Source: Bacteroidaceae bacterium
Lineage (GTDB): Bacteria; Bacteroidota; Bacteroidia; Bacteroidales; Bacteroidaceae
DNA: 36,848 bases
Reading direction: 5' to 3'
Assembly: GCA_017503235.1 (NCBI GenBank)
Contig: JAFVTL010000044.1
Coordinates: 1 to 36,848 of the forward strand
Below are positions 8,164 to 17,160 of this stretch, one piece after another. The first letter of the stretch is position 1; the number at the start of each line of letters is the position of its first letter. A program made the translations under genes and the position numbers. Under the pieces are notes generated by a model, which searched no databases, was not told the DNA's origin, and saw only the letters and a list, made by a program, of their open reading frames with translations.

Positions 8164-9495
8164 ATGAATTGGAGACAACTGATATCCAACAAACGTTTCG
8201 GTTTGGAAGAGCAACATGAACAACGAAAAGACAATCGCTCCGAATTCCAGCGCGACTATGACCGACTGATATTTTCCGCTCCCTTCCGTCGTTTGCAAAA
8301 CAAAACCCAAGTATTCCCATTGCCCGGAAGTATATTTGTACACAACCGACTTACCCACAGTTTGGAAGTATCATGCGTAGGGCGTTCGTTGGGAGACAAC
8401 ATCGCTTCCCTCTTGTTGAAGAAGCATCCCGAATTGGAAGATACCCACATATCTGAAATTGGCGCCATTGTATCTGCCGCCTGTTTGGCTCACGACTTAG
8501 GGAATCCCCCTTTCGGACATTCCGGAGAAAGAGCCATTTCAACCTACTTCTCGGAAGGAAAAGGAAAGGAGCTAAAAAAACAACTTTCCTCGATGAAATG
8601 GGATGATATCATTCATTTCGAGGGGAACGCCAATGCGTTCCGACTACTCACCCACCAGTTTTTAGGACGACGGAAAGGCGGGTTTGTCATGACTTACTCC
8701 ACCCTGGCTTCCATTGTCAAATACCCCTATTCTTCACAACTGGCTAAAGGCAAGCCCAAGTTCGGTTTTTTCACTTCTGAAGCTCGAGATTTTCAAAGAA
8801 TCGCCGAAGAGCTTGGGATTAAAAGACTCAGCGAAGAAGGCGAGCCACTGAAATATGCCAGACACCCGTTGGTATATCTTGTTGAGGCCGCCGATGACAT
8901 CTGTTACCAAATGATGGATATAGAAGACGCACACAAATTAAAGCTTCTCACCACGGAAGAAGTGAAAGCTCTCTTTTATCAATTCTTCGATGAAAACAGG
9001 GAAAAACGCGCTGAAGAAGTATATAACATTGTGACGGACACCAATGAACAGATTGCCTATTTACGTGCATCGGTCATTGGAATTCTGATTGATGAATGCA
9101 CTCGGGTGTTCATGGAAAATGAAGAGGCCATATTAAATGGAGAATTTGAAGGTACGCTTATCAAGTCCATCAAGCCGGAATTGAGAGAAGCCTACAAACA
9201 TTGCTCGAAAGTATCACTCGAAAAAATATACCGTTCACGCGATGTGCTGGACATAGAGTTAGCTGGTTTTCATGTCATCAGTACTTTGTTGGAATTGATG
9301 ATAGACGCTGTCCTATCTCCCGAGAAGGCTTACTCACAATTACTCATCAGTCGGGTTTCCAGCCAATACGACATCAATTCACCGACTCTTTACGGCAAGA
9401 TACAAGCGGTATTGGATTACCTGTCCGGCATGACGGATGTATTCGCTTTGGATCTTTATCGAAAGATAAAAGGCAACAGTTTGCCAGCTGTCTAA
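8164..9495 (+). CDS. dgt: Deoxyguanosinetriphosphate triphosphohydrolase-like HD protein
   Basis: 443 aa HD-superfamily dNTP triphosphohydrolase, converting dGTP or other dNTPs to the nucleoside and triphosphate. HD metal ligands are visible: H65 (NRLTHSLEVS) and H110-D111 (CLAHDLGNPPFGHSGE), with the substrate-pocket stretch FRRLQNKTQVFP at about 41-52. It is divergent from dut, so two dNTP-pool housekeeping enzymes are expressed from one 111-bp region, although each lies in a different unit. It ends at a very strong hairpin. Substrate preference and allosteric control cannot be read from sequence. Confidence 0.92.
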   Translation: MNWRQLISNKRFGLEEQHEQRKDNRSEFQRDYDRLIFSAPFRRLQNKTQVFPLPGSIFVHNRLTHSLEVSCVGRSLGDNIASLLLKKHPELEDTHISEIGAIVSAACLAHDLGNPPFGHSGERAISTYFSEGKGKELKKQLSSMKWDDIIHFEGNANAFRLLTHQFLGRRKGGFVMTYSTLASIVKYPYSSQLAKGKPKFGFFTSEARDFQRIAEELGIKRLSEEGEPLKYARHPLVYLVEAADDICYQMMDIEDAHKLKLLTTEEVKALFYQFFDENREKRAEEVYNIVTDTNEQIAYLRASVIGILIDECTRVFMENEEAILNGEFEGTLIKSIKPELREAYKHCSKVSLEKIYRSRDVLDIELAGFHVISTLLELMIDAVLSPEKAYSQLLISRVSSQYDINSPTLYGKIQAVLDYLSGMTDVFALDLYRKIKGNSLPAV

Positions 9496-9498
9496 GAC

Positions 9499-9536
9499 GA
9501 CAAAGGAGGGGGATTTTGAAATCCCCCTCCTTTGTC
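9499..9536. terminator. Perfect 18-bp bidirectional terminator
   Basis: Two 18-base arms (9499-9516 and 9519-9536) are perfectly complementary around TG, containing GGAGGGGGATTT and AAATCCCCCTCC. It lies between convergent dgt and glsB, with T-rich sequence on the plus side (ATTTATTTAG) and GTCTTAGA on the minus side, so it should stop dgt transcripts best and glsB transcripts as well. Confidence 0.9.
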
Positions 9537-9542
9537 ATTTAT

Positions 9543-10529
9543 TTAGAACTCACTCTTTAAAACTGGTGCTGTCCCTGAAATGAATCTCATTGCTTCCGGA
9601 TTCTGCTGAACAAAAGATTCGATATGACGCAAGCGCTTTTCAGCCAATATTTCGTCTACTGCTATCAAGATACCTGTTTCTTCCACGTCGCCAAAGCCAT
9701 AATTGATGGCTGTACCAAACATACGCATGGTAGGTGACAAACCCATATATGCATTGACCAACGGAGGAATGTTATAACCCAATTTCCGAACCTCTGAATT
9801 CAAGATTCGATAATCTTCCTTGAACGACTCGCAACAGAAAAGAGCCTCCAACGATTTAGGATCAGTCTCCAGTTGCAAAGGCTTGATTGGGGTTATCAGC
9901 TTATCAGAATCGGCAAAATGCTTGTTCAAGAAATAAAGAATCATATCTCTTCCCTGACGATGATAGCTGGGATACATAGTCATCTTTCCAAAGAAATACT
10001 TCACATTGGGTTTAATGACGGTAAGTGCGCCCAATCCATCCCATAAATTGTCCAAAGCGAACAAACCCTTGGTGCCGGCACGTGAAGATTGATATTCCAA
10101 AGTCACAAACGAACGGCCCAACTCAACGGTATAGGGTAAATAATCATTCAAAAAACGTTCTGAGAAATCAAACATATGGGCGGTGGCCAACACCGGCTTA
10201 CCATGTTCATCGAACTCCACTTCATTTCCTAACAAGTAGCGGTAGCCACCCAATATTTCTTCTGCCTCGGGATTCCATACGATAAGTTGCTTGTATGGAT
10301 GGGGCATTGTATCGTATTCATCTATATCGACGGATTTCCCTGTACCACCACCGGCCGCTCGGAAAGCGATTTCACGTAAACGTCCGATTTCCTGCATGAC
10401 ATTCGGTGCATTATGAGCCGTGATTACATAAATTTCATTATGGCTCTTATTGGTAAATCTCAGACGTCTCTCTTCCGTCAATTCCGATTTAAGAATCTCT
10501 CTACTGATTGGAGCGATAATCTCTTCCAT
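9543..10529 (-). CDS. glsB: Glycine N-acyltransferase for glycine lipids (GlsB-like, OlsB-type)
   Basis: 328 aa, an N-acyltransferase related to OlsB and to the N-terminal part of 'hemolysin' COG3176 proteins. Diagnostic stretches are EIGRLREIAFRAAGGGTGKS near residues 46-65, DIDEYD, then LGGYRYLLG and a central VELGRSFVTLEYQ. In Bacteroides thetaiotaomicron, glsB and the adjacent glsA make N-acyl-glycine lipids, which are membrane lipids important for stress survival and colonisation. GlsB attaches a 3-hydroxy fatty acid to glycine, probably from acyl-ACP. The order glsA-glsB with a 20-bp gap supports the assignment. Acyl and amino acid specificity are inferred from that homology. Confidence 0.82.
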   Translation of the reverse strand: MEEIIAPISREILKSELTEERRLRFTNKSHNEIYVITAHNAPNVMQEIGRLREIAFRAAGGGTGKSVDIDEYDTMPHPYKQLIVWNPEAEEILGGYRYLLGNEVEFDEHGKPVLATAHMFDFSERFLNDYLPYTVELGRSFVTLEYQSSRAGTKGLFALDNLWDGLGALTVIKPNVKYFFGKMTMYPSYHRQGRDMILYFLNKHFADSDKLITPIKPLQLETDPKSLEALFCCESFKEDYRILNSEVRKLGYNIPPLVNAYMGLSPTMRMFGTAINYGFGDVEETGILIAVDEILAEKRLRHIESFVQQNPEAMRFISGTAPVLKSEF

Positions 10530-10549
10530 ATATCTATCTTCTTATCTTT

Positions 10550-11368
10550 CTACAACTTATAAACTATATCCTTGACGTGCTGCGCCCACTCAGATGGCGT
10601 TTTGGACCTATCGAAAGTTTGCCAAGGGATCGGTTTCCCGATGGTCAGCGTGAATGTCTTGTGTCTGTTCTTGAACATTTCATCGGCCAAATAGAGCATA
10701 GCTATATTGACTTTGATACCCAAGAACTTGCATGCATTGGCCAAATTGTAGAAGAAATCTGAATTGCGGCCTTCAAAATGCAAAGGAATCACATCACGTT
10801 GCGTCTCAACGCTCTTCACAATAAAAGTCTTCTTCCACTCCAAATCCTTGATGACACCATTCTGACGGCGGGAGCAAAGTCCTGCCGGAAACATAATGAT
10901 GTGATTGTCAGCCTTGAACCCAGCCTCCACCATCCGTGGAAAATCGCGTGATTGGGAGCCCGTCTTATTGACCGGAATGCACAAAGGAGCCAACCCATGA
11001 AGGTTCATCAACAAGTCATTCACCAAATAACGGACATTGCCATCATACTTCTTTCCCAAGACATATCCAATGGAAATCCCATCCTGTCCGCCCAATGGAT
11101 GATTGCTGACGAATGTATAACGGCCGTCCTCCGGCAAGTTTTCCATCCCTTTCACTTCGACTTTCGTGTCAAGAAACTCCATACACGCTTCCAAGAATTC
11201 TACCCCCTCCTTGCCTTTTGCACCGTTCAAGAATTCATTCAATTCATCCTGATGCACAATACGCTTCAGATAGGAAATCAAAAAACTCGGAATATACTTG
11301 TACTTTTTTCCGGTTTTCTGTTTCAAAATCCTTTCAATATCGATTAGAAAAACAGAATCGCTTGCCAT
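10550..11368 (-). CDS. glsA: O-acyltransferase for glycine lipids (GlsA-like, PlsC family)
   Basis: 272 aa lysophospholipid-acyltransferase-like protein. The catalytic box reads SNHPLGGQDG: H90 and D96 are separated by five residues, the spacing typical of this NHPLGxLDG subfamily, unlike HX4D of PlsC. A second block, IIMFPAGLCSRRQNG, corresponds to the acyl-acceptor FPEG-type motif, with Ala in place of Glu. It should add the second acyl chain through an ester to the 3-hydroxy group of N-acyl glycine, giving the diacyl glycine lipid. It is first in the glsA-glsB operon, transcribed away from mraZ, with a good promoter at 11390-11421. Confidence 0.83.
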   Translation of the reverse strand: MASDSVFLIDIERILKQKTGKKYKYIPSFLISYLKRIVHQDELNEFLNGAKGKEGVEFLEACMEFLDTKVEVKGMENLPEDGRYTFVSNHPLGGQDGISIGYVLGKKYDGNVRYLVNDLLMNLHGLAPLCIPVNKTGSQSRDFPRMVEAGFKADNHIIMFPAGLCSRRQNGVIKDLEWKKTFIVKSVETQRDVIPLHFEGRNSDFFYNLANACKFLGIKVNIAMLYLADEMFKNRHKTFTLTIGKPIPWQTFDRSKTPSEWAQHVKDIVYKL

Positions 11369-11389
11369 TTTACTTCAAAAAAATCCTTG

Positions 11390-11421
11390 CAAATGTAACT
11401 TATCTTTTTTTATCTCGGCAA
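11390..11421 (-). promoter_or_regulatory. Bacteroides-type promoter of glsA-glsB
   Basis: On the minus strand, TTG (11421-11419), a spacer of about 21 nt and a perfect -7 TACATTTG (11397-11390). The predicted start near 11383 gives a leader of about 15 nt before the glsA ATG at 11368. Confidence 0.7.
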
Positions 11422-11672
11422 TTTATTACAAAAAAATGCACCAAAGATTTAAAAAAAATGGATTTTTTGTGATATTTGGATTCATTTCGACACGAAAAGA
11501 TACAAAATTTATCAATTATCTCTTCATAAGGTTCGGACCCATCATCCAAAATCTCTACCACCCAAGCGCTGTAAAACACATCCATACATGACACCCCCAA
11601 AGCCCCTCCAGAAGCCTTAAAACAATGCCAAAAAGACATTGAAAAAAAATATGAAAATATTTTCCTGTTTTC

Positions 11673-11705
11673 TTGTGGGGAATTGTGGGGAATTGTGTAA
11701 CTTTA
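11673..11705 (+). promoter_or_regulatory. mraZ promoter overlapped by likely MraZ operator
   Basis: TGTGGGGAAT occurs twice in tandem (11674-11683 and 11684-11693), followed by a decayed third unit TGTGTAAC. This is the 10-bp-spaced TGGG-type repeat known to bind MraZ in other bacteria. The third unit runs into TAACTTTA (11698-11705), a 7-of-8 match to TAnnTTTG, and TTG at 11673-11675 can act as -33 with a long 22-nt spacer. The operator thus covers the promoter, implying autorepression of the dcw operon. Binding is inferred. Confidence 0.75.
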
Positions 11706-11733
11706 CAACCTGAATCATATAATAAGGTATAAA

Positions 11734-12192
11734 ATGCGATTTTTAGGCAATTCAGAAGCGAAAACCGATGCGAAAGGAAGAGTGTTTCTTCCCGCCGTTT
11801 TCAGGAAACAACTGCAATCAGCAGCTGAAGAATGCCTCATTATGCGAAAGGACATCTTTCAGGAATGTCTGGTGCTGTATCCGGAGAAGGTTTGGAACGA
11901 GCAAATGAACGAGCTCCGTAGCAAGCTAAACCGTTGGAACAAAAACCATCAGACGATCTTCCGCCAATTCGTTTCAGACGTGGAAATCATCACTTTGGAC
12001 AGCAACGGGAGGTTCCTCATCCCCAAAAGATATCTGAAAATGGCAGGAATCGCACAGGATGTACGTTTTATCGGCATGGCCGACACTATAGAAATCTGGG
12101 CTAAAGAAGTGGCTGACAAACCATTCATCGCCCCTGAAGATTTTGAAAAGGGACTGGAAGAAATAATGAACACTACCGACCCGCTTTTATAA
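11734..12192 (+). CDS. mraZ: Transcriptional regulator MraZ
   Basis: 152 aa with two tandem SpoVT-AbrB-type halves: NSEAKTDAKGRVFLPAVFRK (about residues 6-25) and a second copy around LDSNGRFLIPKRYLK. MraZ forms ring-shaped oligomers that bind spaced TGGG repeats upstream of its own gene and, where studied, repress the division and cell wall cluster. Such repeats lie 40-60 bp upstream here. It is the first gene of the cluster, 72 bp ahead of rsmH. Confidence 0.95.
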   Translation: MRFLGNSEAKTDAKGRVFLPAVFRKQLQSAAEECLIMRKDIFQECLVLYPEKVWNEQMNELRSKLNRWNKNHQTIFRQFVSDVEIITLDSNGRFLIPKRYLKMAGIAQDVRFIGMADTIEIWAKEVADKPFIAPEDFEKGLEEIMNTTDPLL

Positions 12193-12194
12193 AT

Positions 12195-12221
12195 CATTGC
12201 TTTACGAAGAAGAAAGCAATG
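12195..12221 (+). other. Hairpin in the mraZ-rsmH gap
   Basis: A perfect 9-bp stem, CATTGCTTT (12195-12203) with AAAGCAATG (12213-12221), loops ACGAAGAAG just after the mraZ stop. No T-run follows, so it is unlikely to be a full terminator; it could stabilise or process the mRNA between mraZ and rsmH. Function is unknown. Confidence 0.45.
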
Positions 12222-12264
12222 CTTTACCGCCCATAAAACGTTACTTTACGAAAAACAAAAGCAT

Positions 12265-13179
12265 ATGCAAGCCGAAGAACAGACATACCACATCCCCGTC
12301 CTTCTGAACGAAAGCATCGAAGGAATGAACCTGCAACCGGGAGGCATCTATGTAGATGTCACTTTCGGAGGCGGAGGCCATTCGAAGGAAATACTCCGCA
12401 AGGGAGACAAGACTATCCGTCTGTACAGCTTCGACCAAGACGAGGATGCGGAAAAGAATGCCGTGAACGACGAACGCTTCACGTTTGTCAGAAGCAACTT
12501 CCGCTATCTGTACAACTTCTTGCGCTACCACGGCGTTGAACAAGTGGACGGCATACTTGCCGACTTAGGCGTATCCTCCCACCATTTCGACGATTCGGAA
12601 AGAGGATTCTCCTTCCGCTTTGACGGGAAACTGGACATGCGGATGAACAAACGAGCCGGCATGACCGCCGCAGACGTGGTCAACAATTACGAAGAAGAAA
12701 GACTTGCTGACATCTTCTACCTGTATGGCGAGCTCAAGAACAGCCGGAAACTGGCTTCAGCCTTAGTTAAGGCTAGAAATATACAACCAATCACAACCAT
12801 TGGCGAGTTTCTGAACATCGTGAAACCGATGTTCGGACGCGAACGCGAAAAGAAGGAACTGGCTAAAGTCTTTCAAGCACTCCGCATTGAAGTCAATCAA
12901 GAGATGGAAGCCTTGAAAGAAATGCTCCAATCAGCCTCCGAAGTATTGAAGCCAGGAGGCCGTCTTGTAGTCATCACCTACCACTCGCTGGAAGACCGCA
13001 TGGTGAAGAACATGATGAAAACCGGGAATGTAGAAGGGAAAGCCGAACAAGACTTCTTCGGGAACCTGCAAACACCCTTCAAAACAGTCAACAACAAAGT
13101 GATTGTAGCCAGCGATGAAGAGGTGGCAAGAAATCCCCGCTCAAGAAGCGCCAAGTTGAGAATCGCAGAAAAAAAATAG
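12265..13179 (+). CDS. rsmH: 16S rRNA (cytosine(1402)-N4)-methyltransferase
   Basis: 304 aa (formerly MraW), using S-adenosylmethionine to methylate N4 of C1402 in the 16S rRNA decoding centre. SAM-site motifs are visible: DVTFGGGGHS (about residues 30-39) and ADLGVSSHHFDDSERGFSFR (about 95-115). FQALRIEVNQE and the C-terminal TYHSLEDR and RSRSAKLR are family hallmarks. It is second in the cluster, conserved in that place in most bacteria. Confidence 0.96.
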   Translation: MQAEEQTYHIPVLLNESIEGMNLQPGGIYVDVTFGGGGHSKEILRKGDKTIRLYSFDQDEDAEKNAVNDERFTFVRSNFRYLYNFLRYHGVEQVDGILADLGVSSHHFDDSERGFSFRFDGKLDMRMNKRAGMTAADVVNNYEEERLADIFYLYGELKNSRKLASALVKARNIQPITTIGEFLNIVKPMFGREREKKELAKVFQALRIEVNQEMEALKEMLQSASEVLKPGGRLVVITYHSLEDRMVKNMMKTGNVEGKAEQDFFGNLQTPFKTVNNKVIVASDEEVARNPRSRSAKLRIAEKK

Positions 13180-13190
13180 CTATAACAGAT

Positions 13191-13553
13191 ATGGGAACGA
13201 ATCAAAAGAAGAACAAAAAAGCGACGGACGTCCAACAAAAACGGACATCCATCCGAAGCATATTGGGAGGAGACATCCTCGCCAATGACTTCCTCAAGAG
13301 GCAAACCAGCCTCCTGATACTGATTATGATTCTGACCATCCTCTATATAGACAACAGATATTCCAGCCAACAGGAGCTCATCGAGATAGACCGCCTGAAG
13401 AAAGAACGCACAGACATCAAGTACGATGCACTCACCCGTTCTTCCGAATTGATGGAAAAGAGCCGTCAATCACGTATTGAAGAATATATATCAACCGAAG
13501 AAAGCCATTTGGAAACAGCAACCAGTCGTCCATACTTGATACAGAAAGATTAA
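13191..13553 (+). CDS. ftsL: FtsL-like division protein
   Basis: 120 aa single-pass protein. A basic cytoplasmic N-terminus (about 1-38) precedes one membrane helix (TSLLILIMILTILYIDN, about 40-56) and a short periplasmic coiled coil (QQELIEIDRLKKERTDIKYD). The size, topology and place between rsmH and ftsI identify the FtsL slot, and the sequence is the Bacteroidota FtsL-like type. FtsL pairs with FtsB to bridge FtsQ and the FtsW-FtsI synthase. Sequence identity to proteobacterial FtsL is not apparent, so the call rests on synteny and topology. Confidence 0.82.
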   Translation: MGTNQKKNKKATDVQQKRTSIRSILGGDILANDFLKRQTSLLILIMILTILYIDNRYSSQQELIEIDRLKKERTDIKYDALTRSSELMEKSRQSRIEEYISTEESHLETATSRPYLIQKD

Positions 13554-13557
13554 AGCC

Positions 13558-15684
13558 ATGATACCCAAACAAAAGAAAATAATGCTCCGATATACCTTCG
13601 TCATCCTGATGATGGTATTGGCCGGCATAGCCATTATAGTCAAGGCTGGGGTCATCATGTTTGCCGAAAGAAACTACTGGAAGGATGTAGCCGACCGATT
13701 CGTCAAAGAGAATGTAGCTATACGCCCCAATCGTGGGAACATCATCTCCTCCGACGGGCAACTCATGGCCAGCAGCCTTCCCGAATACCGCATCTACATG
13801 GACTTCAAGGCCGGAGGAGCCATCAAGGATTCCCTCCTGATGCTTCATCTGGATTCCATTTGCGACGGCTTGCATCAAATCTTCCCCGACAAGAGCGCCC
13901 GAGAATTCAAGAGCCACATCTTAAAAGGAAGAAAACAAGGGAGCCGCAACTATCTGCTCTATCCCAAGCGTATATCCTATATACAATATAAGGAAGCAAA
14001 AAGTCTGCCTGTATTCAACATGAGCAAATTCAGAGGTGGCTTCCATGAACAGACATTCAATCAACGGAAGAAACCATTCGGTTCGTTGGCCATGCGAACC
14101 TTGGGCGACATGTATGCCGATTTAGAACAAGGAGCCAAAAACGGTTTGGAACTTCACTACGACTCCATACTGAAAGGACGGGAAGGTATCACCCATCGCC
14201 AAAAAGTACGCAACCAATATCTAAATATTGTTGACATTCCCCCTGTAGACGGATGCGACATCATCACAACGATTGATGTAGGCATGCAAGACATTGCCGA
14301 AAAAGCATTGATTGACGAACTCAAGGAAATAAACGGAACCGTCGGTGTAGCTATTTTGATGGAAGTGAAAACGGGAGAAATCAAAGCCATAGTCAACATG
14401 ACCAAATGCAACGATGGCGTTTATCGCGAAATACGCAACAATGCCGTTTCAGATATGATGGAGCCAGGTTCCACCTTCAAAACCGCATCCATCATGGTGG
14501 CCCTTGAAGACGGAAAGATTACGCCCGATCAGATTGTAGAAACGGGACATGGAGTATACACCATGCACGGACGCCCAATGAGAGACCACAACTGGACAAG
14601 AGGAGGTTATGGAGCTATAGATGTAACCAAGGTATTGATGGTTTCATCCAACATTGGTGTGTCACGACTTATCGATGAAAACTACCACGACCACCCAGAA
14701 AAATTTGTTGAAGGATTATATAAATTGGGATTATCAACTCCACTTGAATTGGACATCCCCGGTGCGGCCAAGAAACCCAACATCCGAATGCCGAATAAAG
14801 ACAATTGGTCAAAAACCGCTTTAGCATGGATGTCCATTGGATATGAAACACAAGTCCCTCCTATAAATACTTTGACTTTCTACAACGCTATTGCCAATGA
14901 CGGAGTAATGGTCAAGCCTAAATTCGTCAAATCCATCGTAAAAGACGGAGAAGTGGTAGAAGAAGTTCCTACCAAGGTCCTGAATCCATCCATCGCTTCA
15001 CCCAAAACAATTGACCAGATACAAACTATACTGGAGAAAGTTGTAAGCGAAGGGCTTGGGAAGCGGGCAGGCTCCAAACAATTCAGCGTATCAGGGAAAA
15101 CGGGTACAGCTCAAGTATCTCAAGGAAGGGACGGATACAAGAGTGGGGTCATGCATTACCTTGTCAGCTTCTGCGGTTATTTCCCCTCCGAAGCGCCTAA
15201 ATACAGCTGCATTGTAGCCATTCAAAAAAGAGGCTTGCCTGCCTCTGGAGGACAAATGGCCGGTAAAGTATTCAGCGAAATAGCAGAACGTGTATATGCC
15301 AAGCATTTGGCACAAGATCTAAAAGAGGCCAAGGACTCAACCGCTATACTCATTCCTGATGTAAAACGAGGCAACTTGACGGATGCTCAATACATTTTGG
15401 AAGAAATAGACATCGAGACCCAAGGAGTGGATGCATCTTCAAGCAAAAGACCTATTTGGGGAACAACCACTCATCAAGCCGAACATATCGCCTTGGAGCA
15501 AAAGGATATACAGGAAAAGAGAGTGCCTAGTGTCATAGGGATGGGCGCAAAAGACGCCGTCTATCTTTTGGAAAGCTTAGGCTTGAAAGTAAAGATTACA
15601 GGAATTGGGAAAGTCAGAAACCAAAGCATCCCCGCCGGTAACACTTTGCAGAAAGGAAGAACCATACAATTAAGATTAAACTAA
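13558..15684 (+). CDS. ftsI: Division transpeptidase PBP3 (FtsI) with PASTA domain
   Basis: 708 aa class B penicillin-binding protein making septal crosslinks. One N-terminal membrane helix (about 14-30) is followed by the pedestal domain. The transpeptidase domain has catalytic S305 in STFK (305-308), SSN (363-365) and KTG (514-516). The last about 55 residues ([13 protein letters not shown] to the end) form one PASTA domain, which is common in Bacteroidota and Gram-positive bacteria but absent from E. coli FtsI. It is 4 bp after the ftsL-like gene, and partners FtsW encoded downstream. It is the expected target of division-blocking beta-lactams. Confidence 0.94.
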   Translation: MIPKQKKIMLRYTFVILMMVLAGIAIIVKAGVIMFAERNYWKDVADRFVKENVAIRPNRGNIISSDGQLMASSLPEYRIYMDFKAGGAIKDSLLMLHLDSICDGLHQIFPDKSAREFKSHILKGRKQGSRNYLLYPKRISYIQYKEAKSLPVFNMSKFRGGFHEQTFNQRKKPFGSLAMRTLGDMYADLEQGAKNGLELHYDSILKGREGITHRQKVRNQYLNIVDIPPVDGCDIITTIDVGMQDIAEKALIDELKEINGTVGVAILMEVKTGEIKAIVNMTKCNDGVYREIRNNAVSDMMEPGSTFKTASIMVALEDGKITPDQIVETGHGVYTMHGRPMRDHNWTRGGYGAIDVTKVLMVSSNIGVSRLIDENYHDHPEKFVEGLYKLGLSTPLELDIPGAAKKPNIRMPNKDNWSKTALAWMSIGYETQVPPINTLTFYNAIANDGVMVKPKFVKSIVKDGEVVEEVPTKVLNPSIASPKTIDQIQTILEKVVSEGLGKRAGSKQFSVSGKTGTAQVSQGRDGYKSGVMHYLVSFCGYFPSEAPKYSCIVAIQKRGLPASGGQMAGKVFSEIAERVYAKHLAQDLKEAKDSTAILIPDVKRGNLTDAQYILEEIDIETQGVDASSSKRPIWGTTTHQAEHIALEQKDIQEKRVPSVIGMGAKDAVYLLESLGLKVKITGIGKVRNQSIPAGNTLQKGRTIQLRLN

Positions 15685-15694
15685 AGAAACATAT

Positions 15695-17149
15695 ATGAAA
15701 CTGGAAGAAATTCTGAACGGTATCGGATACTATGAAGCAATAGGGTCAACCAACAAGGAAATCACTGGTATCCAAATCGATTCCCGTCAAGTCAAGTCGG
15801 GGAATCTGTTTGTCGCCGTAAAAGGTACACAAACAGATGGTCACGCATACATCAATAAAGCCATTGACAATCTAGCAACTGTTATCGTTTGCGAAGAATT
15901 TCCAGAAACTACATGCCCAGACATCACCTATATAAAGGTTGAAAATACTGAAAACATTGTCGGTAAAATGGCCACCATGTTTTACGAAGACCCGACTTCA
16001 AAAATGGAGTTGGTCGGAGTAACAGGAACCAATGGAAAAACGACCATTGCTACCTTATTATATAATATGTTCCGTAAGTTCGGTTACAAAGTCGGTTTAA
16101 TCTCTACGGTCTGCAACTACATTGATGGAGAAGCTATCCCTACTGAACATACGACACCCGATCCTATCACACTGAACAAGTTGTTGGGACAGATGGCTGA
16201 AAAAGGATGCAAATATGTCTTTATGGAAGTCAGTTCACATTCTGTTGCACAGAAACGTATTGGCGGGTTAAAATTTGCGGGAGGTATCTTCACCAATCTC
16301 ACGCGCGATCATTTGGATTATCACAAAACCGTAGATAATTATCTGAAAGCCAAGAAAGGATTCTTTGACGGACTCTCCAAGAATGCATTCGCATTAGTCA
16401 ACTTGGACGACAAGAATGGTCTGGTAATGACACAAAATACAAAAGCCAAGGTTTGCACATATTCATTAAGAAGCATTTGCGACTTCAAGGGTAAAGTATT
16501 GGAAGACAGTTTCGAAGGAATGTCAATGGACATCAACAATATAGAGGTATTTGTCCAATTTATCGGACGTTTTAATGCTTCTAATCTACTTGCCGTCTAT
16601 GGCGCAGCCTGTTTGTTAGGGAAAAAACCGGAAGACGTTCTTCTTGCTTTAAGCACTTTACGCCCGGTATCAGGACGATTCGATGCAATCCGTTCACCCA
16701 AAGGTTATACAACTATCGTAGATTACGCACACACTCCCGACGCTTTGGCAAATGTCTTGAGTACTATTCAAGAAGTTCTGAATGGTAGAGGAAATGTCAT
16801 AACCGTTGTTGGAGCTGGAGGAAACCGCGACAAAGGGAAACGACCTATCATGGCTCAGGAAGCAGTCAGACAAAGCGACAAAGTCATTATCACTTCTGAC
16901 AATCCCCGCTTTGAAGAACCACAGGACATCATCAACGACATGCTAAGCGGGTTATCCAAAGAGGATACACGAAAAGTCATCAGCATCACTGACCGCAAAG
17001 AAGCTATCAAGACTGCATGCATGTTAGCACAAAGCGGAGACGTGGTTCTTGTGGCAGGAAAAGGTCACGAGAATTATCAAGACATTAAAGGTATAAAATA
17101 TCATTTCGATGATAAAGAAGTCATTGAAGAAATATTTGCTAACGAATAA
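15695..17149 (+). CDS. murE: UDP-MurNAc-L-Ala-D-Glu:meso-diaminopimelate ligase
   Basis: 484 aa cytoplasmic Mur ligase adding the third stem residue with ATP. The P-loop GTNGKTT (about 111-117) is in the central domain, and DNPR (402-405, followed by FEEP) is the signature for meso-diaminopimelate rather than lysine. The N-terminal domain binds UDP-MurNAc, and the C-terminal part carries RPIMAQEAV and GKGHENYQ. It lies 10 bp after ftsI and 11 bp before mraY. Confidence 0.95.
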   Translation: MKLEEILNGIGYYEAIGSTNKEITGIQIDSRQVKSGNLFVAVKGTQTDGHAYINKAIDNLATVIVCEEFPETTCPDITYIKVENTENIVGKMATMFYEDPTSKMELVGVTGTNGKTTIATLLYNMFRKFGYKVGLISTVCNYIDGEAIPTEHTTPDPITLNKLLGQMAEKGCKYVFMEVSSHSVAQKRIGGLKFAGGIFTNLTRDHLDYHKTVDNYLKAKKGFFDGLSKNAFALVNLDDKNGLVMTQNTKAKVCTYSLRSICDFKGKVLEDSFEGMSMDINNIEVFVQFIGRFNASNLLAVYGAACLLGKKPEDVLLALSTLRPVSGRFDAIRSPKGYTTIVDYAHTPDALANVLSTIQEVLNGRGNVITVVGAGGNRDKGKRPIMAQEAVRQSDKVIITSDNPRFEEPQDIINDMLSGLSKEDTRKVISITDRKEAIKTACMLAQSGDVVLVAGKGHENYQDIKGIKYHFDDKEVIEEIFANE

Positions 17150-17160
17150 ATTACAACACC

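Larger units (their letters stand above)
11369..11733. other. 365-bp divergent intergenic region glsA / mraZ
   Basis: Contains the glsA promoter (minus strand) near its left end and the mraZ promoter and operator near its right end. Between about 11422 and 11670 it is AT-rich with several A/T runs. I see no gene, tRNA or convincing hairpin there apart from a short AAAATATTTT palindrome near 11653. Confidence 0.6.
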
